DNA from: VGBV01 sp963813725 | Lineage (GTDB): Bacteria > Actinomycetota > Thermoleophilia > Solirubrobacterales > 70-9 | Assembly (NCBI GenBank): GCA_963813725.1 | Contig: CAWFAI010000006.1 | Span: 1-64,000 of the forward strand | Direction: 5' to 3' | DNA: 64,000 nucleotides | Part shown: positions 25,064 through 33,225 of the stretch, piece after piece | Layout: every line of letters starts with the position of its first letter | Position numbering within the stretch: the stretch's first letter is position 1 | The notes under the pieces: generated by a model | The model's database searches: none | Told to the model about the DNA's origin: nothing | Seen by the model: only the letters and a program-made list of their open reading frames with translations | Made by a program: the position numbers and the translations under genes

Positions 25064-25987
25064 CTAGACCAGGCCGATCACCTTCAGGCGCCGCGACAGG
25101 CAGGTCGCCGCGAATGCGTGCGTCTCCTCCTGGCTGACGCCGAACAGGTCCCAGCTCTCCTCGTCGGCCCACGGCGGGTCGATCACCTTGTCGGCGACCG
25201 GGATGGCCTCTTCGAGCATCCCCTGGATCACGGCGCGGTTCGCGTCGTCCTCCTGGACCATGTCGGTGAGGAAGCGCACGCCGAAGGCGATGTGCCGGTG
25301 CTCGTCGCGGGCGACGTTGGAGAAGCCCTCGACGAAGCCGGGCAGCGTGCCCTCGCGCTCGTTGTAGTCGATGATGAAGTGCTGCCCGGTGAGGGCGAGC
25401 ATCCCCTCGATGACCATGTGGTAGAGCGTCACCGCCTCGATCAGGGCCTTCTGGTCGCCGGGCTCCTCGGCCAAGCGGTCCACCCGCGAGCGCAGTAGCT
25501 CGTCGAAGAGGGTGTTAAAGGCCGGGTTCAGGTGCTCCTCGAGCGCGTCCAGCCGTTGCTTCAGCTCCTCGGCGCCCTCGAGCACCCCGACCTGCTCGAA
25601 GAACGTGTCGAAGAAGCGGACGTGCCGCGCCTCGTCGGCGATCTGGGTCGCCAAGAAGATGCGCTGGTTCTCCTGGGGCGCAGCCCGCATCATCGGGCCG
25701 AGCTCGTCGGCGACCTTCTGCTCGCCGATGAAGAAGCTGGAGAGCCCGTAGAGGCGCTGGAAGCGCTCCTCCTCGGGGATCCGCTGGTGCCAGTCGGTGC
25801 GGTCCTGGCTGAAGTCGAGGTCCTGGGTCAGCCACTGCTGGCGCTCCCAGAGCCCATAGAGCTCGTCATAGCCGAGCAGCTTCACCTGCCCGCCGCCGGC
25901 CGACTGCAGCGCCGGGTCCGATGTCGCCTGAAAGTCCTCGCGCCCGGTGCGCGACGGTGCCTTGGGGGTCGCCTCCTTGGCCTCCAC
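25064..25987 (-). CDS. R2-like ligand-binding oxidase (R2lox)
   Basis: 307 residues from GTG 25987, with GAGAGGAGC upstream. This is a ferritin-like four-helix bundle of the ribonucleotide reductase R2 fold. The six metal ligands can be picked out: E89, E119 and H122 (in DEARH), E194, and E229 and H232 (in DEHRH). Val92 lies three residues after the first Glu, and Tyr189 lies five before the third. This is the spacing of the Val71-Tyr162 ether cross-link pair of mycobacterial Rv0233. It therefore belongs to R2lox, which assembles a Mn/Fe cofactor and binds a fatty-acid-like ligand, and is not a true RNR subunit. No nrdA/nrdE is nearby. The function of R2lox is unsettled. Confidence 0.88.
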   Translation of the reverse strand: MEAKEATPKAPSRTGREDFQATSDPALQSAGGGQVKLLGYDELYGLWERQQWLTQDLDFSQDRTDWHQRIPEEERFQRLYGLSSFFIGEQKVADELGPMMRAAPQENQRIFLATQIADEARHVRFFDTFFEQVGVLEGAEELKQRLDALEEHLNPAFNTLFDELLRSRVDRLAEEPGDQKALIEAVTLYHMVIEGMLALTGQHFIIDYNEREGTLPGFVEGFSNVARDEHRHIAFGVRFLTDMVQEDDANRAVIQGMLEEAIPVADKVIDPPWADEESWDLFGVSQEETHAFAATCLSRRLKVIGLV

Positions 25988-26207
25988 GGTGCTGCTCCTC
26001 TCGCTAAGGGGCCCCGGACGCGAAGCGGAGGGGCCCCGGCTTATGGGTGACTGGCTGGTCAGCCAGTCTATCGCCGGTGCCGACGGCCGTTACGAGCGCC
26101 GGTCCGAAGGCTCTGGCGGAGGACTCACCATCCGGTTACCGAATCTTGTGCTGATCGGCACCCCTCCAGCGGCCGATGTGAATGGCGGAGGACTGAGAGA
26201 GGTGAGG

Positions 26208-26477
26208 ATGGCCAAGCAAACGGATCGCACGACCCAGGGCTGGACCCGCGGCAACCGGATCGTGGGCTTTGACCCGGAGCTGCGGCGCCTCTGGGTGGGA
26301 GGCCAGCGCCTGCACCACGGGGTCACGGGGATAGCCCTCGCGGGAGTCGCGGTCGCCGAGCTCGCGACGCGGCGCAACCCCCGCGGCCTCGCGTACCTGC
26401 TCGCGGGCGGCGCCATGGTCGTCCACGACTGGAGGGACCGCTCGGTCTGGTTCAGGCGCGGTTCGCAGGCCGACTAG
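26208..26477 (+). CDS. Small basic protein with possible membrane segment
   Basis: 89 residues from ATG 26208, with GAGAGGTGAGG upstream. Start MAKQTDRTTQGWTRG, then a moderately hydrophobic middle (GVTGIALAGVAVAELA, GLAYLLAGGAMVV) that could form one or two short helices, and a basic end (HDWRDRSVWFRRG). No family recognised. Its stop overlaps the convergent dienelactone hydrolase stop (CTAG). It diverges from R2lox across about 220 bp that should hold both promoters. Confidence 0.6.
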   Translation: MAKQTDRTTQGWTRGNRIVGFDPELRRLWVGGQRLHHGVTGIALAGVAVAELATRRNPRGLAYLLAGGAMVVHDWRDRSVWFRRGSQAD

Positions 26478-27145
26478 CCCAGGTGCTTCTTGAGGAACCC
26501 GACCGTCTTCTCCCACGCCGCCTTGGCGTGGCCCTCGTCGTAGGTGCCGAGCCGGTCGTGGTCGTTGGCGAAGGCGTGGCCGGCGTCCTCGTAGTACTCG
26601 AACGCGGCCTCGACGCCCGCCTCCTGTAGCTCGGCCTCTAGCGCCTTCGAGTCCTCGACCGAGATGAAGTCGTCGGAGGTGCCGAAGTGGCCCAGCACCG
26701 GCGCCTCGATCTGGCTGAAGTCGGGCTTGCCGTGCGGCATCACGTAGTAGTAGGTGACGGCGGCGCCGATCTCGGGGTTCTTGGCGGCGGCCCAGACCGA
26801 GAGCCCACCCCCCATGCAGAATCCGACCGAGCCGACCTGGCCGTTGCACTTGGGATGAGCCAGCAGCTGCTTGACCGCGCCCGCCATCTCCTTCTCGGCC
26901 TCGTCCATGTTCATCGCCATCAGCTTCTGCTGGGCCTCGTCGGGCTGCTCGGTGGTCTCGCCGTGGAAGAGGTCGGGGGCGAGGGCGACGAAGCCCTCCT
27001 CGGCGAAGCGATCGACCATGCGGCGGACGCTGTCGTCCAGGCCCCACCACTCCTGCAGCACGACCAGCCCCGGCCCCTCGCCCTCGGGCTCGGCCAGATA
27101 GCCCTTGGCGGTGTCCCCGTTCGCGGCGAACTCGACTTCCGGCAT
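26474..27145 (-). CDS. Dienelactone hydrolase family protein
   Basis: 223 residues, alpha/beta hydrolase. The catalytic triad can be seen: Cys in GSVGFCMGGGLS, Asp in FGTSDDF and His in DAGHAF. A Cys nucleophile with GxCxGG is the mark of the DLH branch. LVVLQEWWGLDD and the LAPDLFHGE strand are family-typical. Classic members open dienelactones in chloro- or hydroxy-aromatic breakdown, but many homologues act on unknown esters; no aromatic pathway genes are adjacent. The following gene starts 3 bp upstream, so the two are probably co-transcribed. Confidence 0.92.
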   Translation of the reverse strand: MPEVEFAANGDTAKGYLAEPEGEGPGLVVLQEWWGLDDSVRRMVDRFAEEGFVALAPDLFHGETTEQPDEAQQKLMAMNMDEAEKEMAGAVKQLLAHPKCNGQVGSVGFCMGGGLSVWAAAKNPEIGAAVTYYYVMPHGKPDFSQIEAPVLGHFGTSDDFISVEDSKALEAELQEAGVEAAFEYYEDAGHAFANDHDRLGTYDEGHAKAAWEKTVGFLKKHLG

Positions 27146-27148
27146 CTC

Positions 27149-27553
27149 CTAGTCCTCCTCGTCTTGATCGGCTTGCGTCTTCGAAAGCTCCTCGGCCAGC
27201 GCCCAGCCTACGGCGACGCCGACCATCATGCCCATCCGCGCCTCCTCGGCGAGCAGGGTCCGCACGGACGCGATGCGCTCGGACTCATCGGGCGTGGTGG
27301 CGGCCTTGAGCACGCCCGCGTCGTGTGACTCGCCGAACCAGCCGCCCGCGTCGAGGGCCTCTGCCAGCACCAGTTGCAACCTGGGGGCCGCCTGCGCGAC
27401 GGCCCGCTCGGCCTCCTTGAAGGCCTCGGGCTGGGAGATGGCGTCGATCGCCGCGTCGATCCGCTCGTCGGAGTACCTGGGCTGGGGCACCTCCGGAACA
27501 TACCCCGCGGGCCCCAGGCTTACCCCGCCGCTCAGCCTTGGCGCTTCTCCCAC
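27149..27553 (-). CDS. Hypothetical protein
   Basis: 134 residues, mostly helical and acidic at the end. ERIDAAIDAISQPEAFKEAERAVAQAAPRLQ and ESERIASVRTLLAEEARMGMMVGVAVGWAL could form an amphipathic helix pair. No signal peptide or motif. The GTG start at 27553 overlaps the acetyltransferase gene by 22 bp; a GTG at 27490 is another possible start. It lies between two clear genes on the same strand. Confidence 0.6.
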   Translation of the reverse strand: MGEAPRLSGGVSLGPAGYVPEVPQPRYSDERIDAAIDAISQPEAFKEAERAVAQAAPRLQLVLAEALDAGGWFGESHDAGVLKAATTPDESERIASVRTLLAEEARMGMMVGVAVGWALAEELSKTQADQDEED

Positions 27554-28302
27554 AGCTGCGCCGCGCCGACGTCCCGGTAGCCGAGCCGCTCGTAGACCGG
27601 ACGGCCGAGGGCGGAGGACTGCAGCGTCGTCGTCTCATAGCCGTCGTCGCGGGCGTTGGCTAGAGCGTGAGCCATCAGCCGGCCGGCGATGCCCCTGTTG
27701 CGGGCCTCGGGTAGCGTCGCGACCCAGATCACGACCGCGTCGGAGCGGTGCGGCCAGACCCCCAGCGTCGAGACCGGCTCGCCGTCAAGCTCGGCGAAAT
27801 AGATGCGGATCCCAGGCATCGGCGCCTGGGCGACGGCGACGTAGGCGCCCGGCGGATAGCCGTAGGCGATCTCGTTGATCCGCGCCAGCTCGGCGTAGTC
27901 CTCGCGCTCGACTACCTCGAAGCCGAGCTCGCCATCCGGCTCGCGCAGGTCCGACAGCGGCATCCCCATGTACCGCGGCGCCCCGTCGTAGACGTGCCCG
28001 TTGCGCTCAAGGCCCTTCGCCGCAGCGGCGTATTTTTCGGGAACCCACACGGTCCAGGCCCTGACCCCGGCTGCCTCGTAGGCGGCCCCGAGCTCGTCCA
28101 GCGAGCGAAGCAGCTCGCCGGAGTCCTCATAGAAGACCGAGTTGAAGATCGAGCGGTCGGGCGCCTGCGGCGTGATCGAGGCGAACACGCCAGCCCGCTC
28201 CCAGACCGAGCCGCCCGAGCCCTCGGCGAGCAGCCCCCAGCAAGGTGGCATGCCATCGCGAACCAGGCGCGCCCACTGCTCGTCGGTGGAGGGAACTGCC
28301 AT
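27532..28302 (-). CDS. GNAT-family N-acetyltransferase
   Basis: 256 residues. The C-terminal half carries the GNAT core, with the acetyl-CoA loop ARNRGIAGRLMAHALANARDDGY and the last strand SALGRPVYERLGYRDVG. The N-terminal half is another alpha/beta unit (FNSVFYEDSGELLRSLDELGAAYEAAG), so it may be a two-lobed GNAT with a degenerate first half. Cytoplasmic; acceptor unknown. Packed with the methyltransferase upstream (6-bp gap). Confidence 0.85.
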   Translation of the reverse strand: MAVPSTDEQWARLVRDGMPPCWGLLAEGSGGSVWERAGVFASITPQAPDRSIFNSVFYEDSGELLRSLDELGAAYEAAGVRAWTVWVPEKYAAAAKGLERNGHVYDGAPRYMGMPLSDLREPDGELGFEVVEREDYAELARINEIAYGYPPGAYVAVAQAPMPGIRIYFAELDGEPVSTLGVWPHRSDAVVIWVATLPEARNRGIAGRLMAHALANARDDGYETTTLQSSALGRPVYERLGYRDVGAAQLWEKRQG

Positions 28303-28308
28303 CGCCGG

Positions 28309-28968
28309 CTAGCGCTTGCGCGCGACCGTGAGGCCGTCGGCGATCCCCAGCATCGCAGCGTCGACGCGCTCGTCGGTGGCGATGCGGTCGTTGAGCTCGC
28401 GCACCACGGCCATGGCCTCGTCGTCGGCGTCGGGATCGAGGATGCGGCCCCCCATGAAGACGTTGTCCAGCAGCAGCAGGCCGCCGGGGCGCAGCAGGCG
28501 CAGGCACTGCTCGTAGTAGCCGCCGTAGCCCTGCTTGTCGGCGTCAACGAAGGCGAAGTCGAACGGCTCGGACTCCGGCAGCTCCTTCAGCGTCTCGATC
28601 GCGGGCGCGACGCGGAACGCGACCCGGTCGCCCAGGCCCGCCTGATCCAGGTGCGCCCGGGCGCGGTCGGCGTACTCCTGCTCCAGCTCGCAGACCAGCA
28701 GCTCGCCGTCGGCGGGCAGGCCCCGCGCGATCGCGATCGCGCCGTAGCCCAGGAACGTGCCCACCTCCAGGGCGCGCCGGGCGCCGCTCGCCTGTACGAG
28801 GATGGTCATGAAGGCGGCTTGATCGCCCGCGATCTGCATCAGCGCCAGGTCCCCCATCTCCTCCGCGGCCGCCTCGACCCCCGGGACGACCCCGTCGCGG
28901 AAGGAGCTGTGCTCGACCGCGTAGCGGTGCAGTTGGGGCGTCAGCGCGGTGAATTTGTCGACGGTCAC
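28309..28968 (-). CDS. SAM-dependent O-methyltransferase (CCoAOMT / family 3)
   Basis: 219 residues from GTG 28968, chosen because the family usually begins near the helix FTALTPQLHRYAVEHS and because this leaves a 10-bp gap to the upstream stop. SAM motif I is ALEVGTFLGYGAIAIARGL. Acidic loops follow (VCELEQEYADRARAHL, FDFAFVDADKQGYGGYYE) and the metal-binding region (LLLDNVFMGGRILDPDADD). Such enzymes methylate catechol-like hydroxyls using Mg2+ in the cytoplasm. The acceptor is unknown. Confidence 0.9.
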   Translation of the reverse strand: MTVDKFTALTPQLHRYAVEHSSFRDGVVPGVEAAAEEMGDLALMQIAGDQAAFMTILVQASGARRALEVGTFLGYGAIAIARGLPADGELLVCELEQEYADRARAHLDQAGLGDRVAFRVAPAIETLKELPESEPFDFAFVDADKQGYGGYYEQCLRLLRPGGLLLLDNVFMGGRILDPDADDEAMAVVRELNDRIATDERVDAAMLGIADGLTVARKR

Positions 28969-28978
28969 GCGAGCGGGG

Positions 28979-29785
28979 TCACTCGGCGCTGCGCTCGCGG
29001 CGCGAGAGCGAGGCGGCATATCCACACAGGGCGCCGACCAGCCCGCCCCCGAGCCCCGCGAAGACGTTGGCGAAGTCCTCCACCAGGGGCAGCATGATCA
29101 ACACGGCCGCGCAGATCGCGGCGCCGATCACCTCGACGTCCTCGTCGGGGTTCGCCCGCAGCTCGGCGGCCTTCAGCACCGCCCAGGCCCCGAGCATGCC
29201 GAGGGCGACGCCGTTGCCGCCCGCCGCGAGCAGGATGTTGCCCTCGCCCGCGAGGGCCGACTCGATGCCGTCGGCGGCCAGCATGCCGAGGCCGCCGCAG
29301 GCGACCATCAGGACCAGGGTCGCGAGGGTGCCCAGGCGGCGCTCGACCGCCGAGCCGAAGATCGCGATCCCCACCGCGCAGACGAACAGGTAGGGCACGT
29401 CCGGGTAGACGAAGGGCGCGGCCAGGTAGCGCCACCAGTCGCCGCCCACCGGCCCGACGATGGCGCCGAAGTCGCTGATCGGCAGGTCGGCCGCCCGCTG
29501 CACGATCACCAGCACCGCCGGCAGCAGGATCGCGGCGATGACGCCATAGGGCCGCTCGCCCTCGCCCAGAGCCGCCCGGGTCTCGGCCATCCGCCCGCGG
29601 CGCTCGGCGCGCTCCCGGCGCTTGCGGGTGCGGCGCGACTCCCGTGGCTGCAGCTCGTCGCCGTGGCGCTCGAGCTTGGGCGCCCGCTTGCGGAGCCTGG
29701 CGCCGCAGTAGGGGCACTCCGTGACGTAGGGGCTGACCTCCTCCCCGCACTCCCGGCAGACGACGCTGAGCTCAGGCGCGTTCAC
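28979..29785 (-). CDS. Zinc-ribbon / rhomboid-like membrane protein, catalytic residues lost
   Basis: 268 residues from GTG 29785. Residues 10-27 form a zinc ribbon (CREC...CPYC), followed by an Arg-rich linker to about residue 75. About six hydrophobic segments follow, with the rhomboid landmark WWRYLAAPFVYP and the serine-helix region AAGGNGVALGMLGAW. The active-site motif G-x-S-G reads G-G-N-G, so the nucleophile Ser is Asn191. The catalytic His region reads FAGLGGGLVG, with Gly in place of His. It is therefore expected to be proteolytically dead, like iRhoms or derlins. Its start overlaps the HxlR regulator gene by 14 bp. Confidence 0.8.
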   Translation of the reverse strand: MNAPELSVVCRECGEEVSPYVTECPYCGARLRKRAPKLERHGDELQPRESRRTRKRRERAERRGRMAETRAALGEGERPYGVIAAILLPAVLVIVQRAADLPISDFGAIVGPVGGDWWRYLAAPFVYPDVPYLFVCAVGIAIFGSAVERRLGTLATLVLMVACGGLGMLAADGIESALAGEGNILLAAGGNGVALGMLGAWAVLKAAELRANPDEDVEVIGAAICAAVLIMLPLVEDFANVFAGLGGGLVGALCGYAASLSRRERSAE

Positions 29786-30083
29786 GCTGCGAGGATACCC
29801 CGGGGGTCTCACCGCTCTCGGCCCAGCGGTTGATCTCATAGAGCAGGCGGGCGAGCTCGCGCCCGCGGCCGGTGAGGGTGTAGCGGCGGCTCGCGTCCCG
29901 CTCGAGCACACCCGCCTCGGAGAGCTCGCCGAGGCGTGTGCTGAGGACAGAGGGGCTGATCCGTACGCGCGAGCGAAGCTCGGAGAAGGCGATCGCGTCG
30001 CGGCGCAGCTCCCAAACCAGGCGCAGGGCCCAGCGTCGCCCCAGAAGGTCCAAGGCGGCCGGCATCGGCCGTTCGTTGGCCAT
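29772..30083 (-). CDS. HxlR-family winged-helix regulator
   Basis: 103 residues from ATG 30083. The winged helix reads ALDLLGRRWALRLVWELRRDAIAFSELRSRVRISPSVLSTRLGELSEAGVLER, as in HxlR/YodB proteins. The N-terminal redox Cys found in many members (in a CPV motif) is absent; a Pro-Ala pair takes its place. It probably senses something other than thiol-reactive stress. It overlaps and is likely co-transcribed with the rhomboid-like gene. Confidence 0.85.
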   Translation of the reverse strand: MANERPMPAALDLLGRRWALRLVWELRRDAIAFSELRSRVRISPSVLSTRLGELSEAGVLERDASRRYTLTGRGRELARLLYEINRWAESGETPGVSSQRERA

Positions 30084-30095
30084 GACTTCTATTTT

Positions 30096-30151
30096 CGTAC
30101 TTTCCCCTGGGTCCTGCAAGGAGCTTAGTTCGATTTCCGAATTAGCGTACT
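30096..30151. promoter_or_regulatory. Upstream region of HxlR gene with paired CGTACT boxes
   Basis: This AT-richer stretch holds two CGTACT boxes (30096-30101 and 30146-30151) exactly 50 bp apart, about five helical turns. Between them is an imperfect palindrome, TTAGTTCG-ATTTC-CGAATTAG. Placement just upstream of the HxlR start suits an autoregulatory operator; it is not experimentally supported. Confidence 0.35.
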
Positions 30152-30187
30152 AAATACTGGTTCGGGAACGATCCTAATCCGGGCCGT

Positions 30188-31300
30188 TTACGGCGCGCTG
30201 GCCTCGACGATCTCGCACATCAGGCCGCGGATGTCGCCGTGCTCTGCGAACCAGTCGAGCTGGCGCCGGGCGCCCGTCCCCCGGTCGATCAGCTCGCTGA
30301 GGCCGGCCAGCTCGCGCTCGCAGCCCAGCTGCTCGGCGTGCTCGCGCAGGTCGTCGATCACCCCCCGGGTCATCTCGGCGCCCTCCAGCTCGATGCCGCG
30401 GTCGAAGTCGATCAGCCGCCCCTCGATGCCGACCAGGGCGGCGCGGACCTTGTTGTCGTCGATCAGCTCCCAGGGATGCTCGACGCTCGGTACGCCGTCG
30501 TCGTAGCGGGTCGCGAGCCGGTGCGCGAGCGACTGTGTGAGCGCGGCGAACCCGATGGTGATGTCGACCCGCGTCTGCTGGTCGAACACGCGCAGCTCCA
30601 CGGTTCCCAGGTTGGGGTGCGGCCGCACGTCCCACCACAGATAGGTGTAGTCCTCGATCGCGCCCCCGCGCATCATCAGCTCCACGCGGTGCGAGTAGAT
30701 GCCCCAGCTCCCGTAGTAGGGCGGCACGCCGACGCGGGGGAAGGTGCGGAAGACCGGCGTGCGCGAGGACATCATGCCCGTCGCCCTTCCGCGCCAGAAC
30801 GGGGAGTTCGACGACATCCCCAGCAGCAGCGGCAGATAGCTCCGGATGCCGTCGGCCACGTAGATCGCCTTCTCGGCGTCGTCGATGCCGACATGAATGT
30901 GCGTGCCGAAGATGAGCTCGCGCTGGGCGATCCAGCGAAGCTCCCCGATCAGGTCCAGGTAGCGCTGGCGCTCGACGATGGCCTGATCCTCATACAGAGC
31001 GGAGGGATGGGTGGCCGCGGCCCCGATCACCATCCCCATTCCCTCGGCGACGCCGCGGACGGTGCGGCGCAGCTCGCGGAGCTGGCCGTCGGCCTCGGCC
31101 ACGTCCCGGCAGGGAAGCGTCGCCACCTCCAGCACCGACTGGTGCAGCTCGGGCTTGACGTAGCCCTTGATGTCGTCGGGGATCGCCTCGAGGATGCGCT
31201 CGATGCCCTGCGCCAGCTCCAGCGAGTCGGCGTCGCAGATCATCAGCTCCTCCTCGACTCCGAGGGTGAAGGGCGTCCCGCTGAAGTTGTGATCGAGCAC
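30188..31300 (-). CDS. Carboxylate-amine ligase / glutamate-cysteine ligase 2 (YbdK-type)
   Basis: 370 residues from GTG 31300. The family's N-terminal motif FTLGVEEELMICDADSLEL is followed by KPELHQSVLEVATLPCRDVAEA, THIHVGIDDAEKAIYVADG, a WRGRATGMMSSR loop and GTVELRVFDQQT near the C-terminus. The GCS2 fold joins Glu to an amine, classically Cys to give gamma-glutamylcysteine. In actinobacteria GCS2-type proteins also serve ergothioneine or unknown ligations, so I leave the substrate open. Divergent from FBP aldolase across 111 bp. Confidence 0.88.
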   Translation of the reverse strand: MLDHNFSGTPFTLGVEEELMICDADSLELAQGIERILEAIPDDIKGYVKPELHQSVLEVATLPCRDVAEADGQLRELRRTVRGVAEGMGMVIGAAATHPSALYEDQAIVERQRYLDLIGELRWIAQRELIFGTHIHVGIDDAEKAIYVADGIRSYLPLLLGMSSNSPFWRGRATGMMSSRTPVFRTFPRVGVPPYYGSWGIYSHRVELMMRGGAIEDYTYLWWDVRPHPNLGTVELRVFDQQTRVDITIGFAALTQSLAHRLATRYDDGVPSVEHPWELIDDNKVRAALVGIEGRLIDFDRGIELEGAEMTRGVIDDLREHAEQLGCERELAGLSELIDRGTGARRQLDWFAEHGDIRGLMCEIVEASAP

Positions 31301-31411
31301 GCTCGCAGCGATCGTATCCCGCCTGTGCCGCTGCGGCACCAGAGACCATCGGCAATACTCTCTCGGAGCCGATCCAGGCCACCCCGGCCGAGCCAGGAGG
31401 TAATCGAGAAG

Positions 31412-32332
31412 ATGGAAGTGAAGACGTCCGCCGAACAGAAGTCGCTGCTCTCCGTGCTGCCCGCGGGCAAGCGAGCGCGCCTGCGCAGGCTGCTGTTCGA
31501 GTTCGGGCCCGGGAACGGGACCCTGCTGCTGCTGCCGATCGACCAGGGCATCGAGCACGGCCCCCGGGACTTCTTCCCCAACCCCGCCTCGAAGGACCCC
31601 GAGTACCAGTTCCGCCTGGCCGCCGAGGCCGGCTACTCCGCGCTGGCCTGCCAGATCGGCCTGGCCGAGAAGTACTACCCCGACTACGCGGGCCAGGTGC
31701 CTCTGATCCTGAAGGTCAACGGCAAGACCGACGTGCCGCCGGACGACGACGCCTTCTCGACCACCAACGCCTCGGTCGAGGACGCCGTGCGCCTGGGCGC
31801 CGATGCGGTCGGCTACACGATGTACCTGGGCTCGCCGCGCCAGGGCGAGGACCTGCACCAGTTGAGGGGTGTGCGCGAGGACTGCGACCGCTACGGGATG
31901 CCCCTCGTGATCTGGGCCTATCCGCGTGGCTCGGCGATCCAGGAAAAGGGGGGTCGCGACTCCCTCTACGCGATCGACTACGCCGCGCGGATGGCGATGG
32001 AGATGGGCGCGGACGTGGTCAAGCTGAACATGCCGAAGCTGAACCCCGACACCGACAAGGACTCGCCGGCGCCCTACAACGAGATGGAGGTGAGCCAGCA
32101 GGAGGCGATCGAGCACTGCGTCGCCTCGGCGGGCCGCGCGCTGGTGGTGCTCTCGGGCGGCTCCAAGACCGACGACGAAACGGTCATCGAGCACACCAAG
32201 ATGATCGCCGAGGCCGGGGGCTCTGGCGTGATCTTCGGCCGCAACGTCTGGCAGCGCGAGTGGAGCGAGGCGCTGGAGATCATCGGCCAGATCAAGGAGA
32301 CGTTGGTCTCCACCGTGCACCGGATCCCCTAG
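31412..32332 (+). CDS. Class I fructose-bisphosphate aldolase, archaeal (FbaB/DhnA) type
   Basis: 306 residues from ATG 31412. AGGAGG stands 11 bases upstream, which decides this start; the much longer open frame to 30239 is an antisense shadow of the ligase gene. The DhnA/LacD-like TIM barrel shows LLLPIDQGIEHGPRDFF, the Schiff-base Lys in ADVVKLNMP, and the phosphate-binding GGSKTDDE and GVIFGRNVWQRE. It condenses DHAP and G3P in glycolysis or gluconeogenesis without a metal. This is the archaeal-type class I aldolase rather than the class II FbaA common in actinobacteria. Confidence 0.92.
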   Translation: MEVKTSAEQKSLLSVLPAGKRARLRRLLFEFGPGNGTLLLLPIDQGIEHGPRDFFPNPASKDPEYQFRLAAEAGYSALACQIGLAEKYYPDYAGQVPLILKVNGKTDVPPDDDAFSTTNASVEDAVRLGADAVGYTMYLGSPRQGEDLHQLRGVREDCDRYGMPLVIWAYPRGSAIQEKGGRDSLYAIDYAARMAMEMGADVVKLNMPKLNPDTDKDSPAPYNEMEVSQQEAIEHCVASAGRALVVLSGGSKTDDETVIEHTKMIAEAGGSGVIFGRNVWQREWSEALEIIGQIKETLVSTVHRIP

Positions 32333-32390
32333 CTCGGATCCCGCTCGGTCCAGCAGGGCATAGGAAGGCCCCGCCCCGCCTCAGGGTGGG

Positions 32391-32939
32391 GTGACTCGTT
32401 GGTCGCGCGCGCGCAGGCGGGGTTGGTGGAAGGGTCCGCTGCTGGCGGGCGCCGCGATCGCGGCCGCGACCGCCGGGTCGCACGGCGGCTCGAGCTCCGG
32501 CGGCGGCCCGGGCGGCGGGCCCGATGCCCTGAGCGCGCGCGTCACAGAGGTGATCGACGGCGACACGATCGCCGTCCGGCTGAACGGCGGTCGCGAGGAG
32601 CGGGTGCGCTACATCGGCGTCGACACCCCCGAGTCGGTGCCCTCGGGGCCGCTGGAGTGCTTCGGGCGCCGCGCTGCGGCGGCGAACGAGGGCATGGTCG
32701 CCGGCCGCATCGTCCGGCTGCGCCTGGGCCCCGAGCGGCGCGATGACTACGGACGGCTGCTCGCCTTCGTTTTCGCACCCTCGCAGGGGGGTCGCGAGGT
32801 GTTCGTCAACGCGGAGCTGGTGCGCCGCGGCTACGCCCGGACGCTGACGATCGCGCCCAACGACGAGCGCGCGCCGCTGCTGGAGAGGCTGGAGAGAGCG
32901 GCGGGGCGGGCCGGCATCGGGCTCTGGGGGGTCTGCTAG
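32391..32939 (+). CDS. Thermonuclease (SNase-like), secreted or membrane-anchored
   Basis: 182 residues, GTG start. An N-terminal basic stretch and hydrophobic segment (GPLLAGAAIAAATAG) form a signal or anchor. A Gly/Ser linker leads to the staphylococcal nuclease fold: VTEVIDGDTIAVRLNG, the catalytic Arg and Asp in RVRYIGVDTPESVP, DDYGRLLAFVF, and NAELVRRGYAR. The expected role is Ca-dependent phosphodiester cleavage outside the cytoplasm. Complete for the family. Confidence 0.9.
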   Translation: MTRWSRARRRGWWKGPLLAGAAIAAATAGSHGGSSSGGGPGGGPDALSARVTEVIDGDTIAVRLNGGREERVRYIGVDTPESVPSGPLECFGRRAAAANEGMVAGRIVRLRLGPERRDDYGRLLAFVFAPSQGGREVFVNAELVRRGYARTLTIAPNDERAPLLERLERAAGRAGIGLWGVC

Positions 32940-32976
32940 TTTGAGCGACCCCTAACGTTTGGCGGGGACACGTCCC

Positions 32977-33225
32977 ATGGCACAGATGCGAATGCGACAG
33001 AGCATGGCTCAGATCGAGCTTGCCTTCGAACAGGAGATGGCGCTCGAGAAGCGCCGTCGCGAGCAACTACGCACGCGCGCGGCCAATCGCTCTCGCGCTC
33101 GCCGCATTCAGCGCACGGAGTCCAAGGGCAAGGTCCGATTCAGCGTGCTCCTGGTGGCGCTGACGATCACGGTCCTGACCGTGGTCGTGGTCATGTTCGA
33201 GGTCCTCGCCTGGCTGATGGCCTAG
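32977..33225 (+). CDS. Small single-pass membrane protein, unknown function
   Basis: 82 residues from ATG 32977. The first half is a highly charged helix (QIELAFEQEMALEKRRREQLRTRAANRSRARRIQ when read across the gene). A strong C-terminal transmembrane helix follows (SVLLVALTITVLTVVVVMFEVLAWL). The topology looks like a cytoplasmic coil anchored by a tail helix. No family recognised. Its stop overlaps that of the convergent csrA by 4 bp (CTAG). Confidence 0.65.
   Translation: MAQMRMRQSMAQIELAFEQEMALEKRRREQLRTRAANRSRARRIQRTESKGKVRFSVLLVALTITVLTVVVVMFEVLAWLMA

Noticed and set aside
25064..25987. Ribonucleotide reductase beta subunit
   Set aside because: Residue spacing of Val92 and Tyr189 fits R2lox, and no alpha subunit gene is present.
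30239..31411. N-terminal extension of the FBP aldolase
   Set aside because: The open frame continues upstream, but it is the antisense of the GCS2 ligase; AGGAGG marks the real start at 31412.
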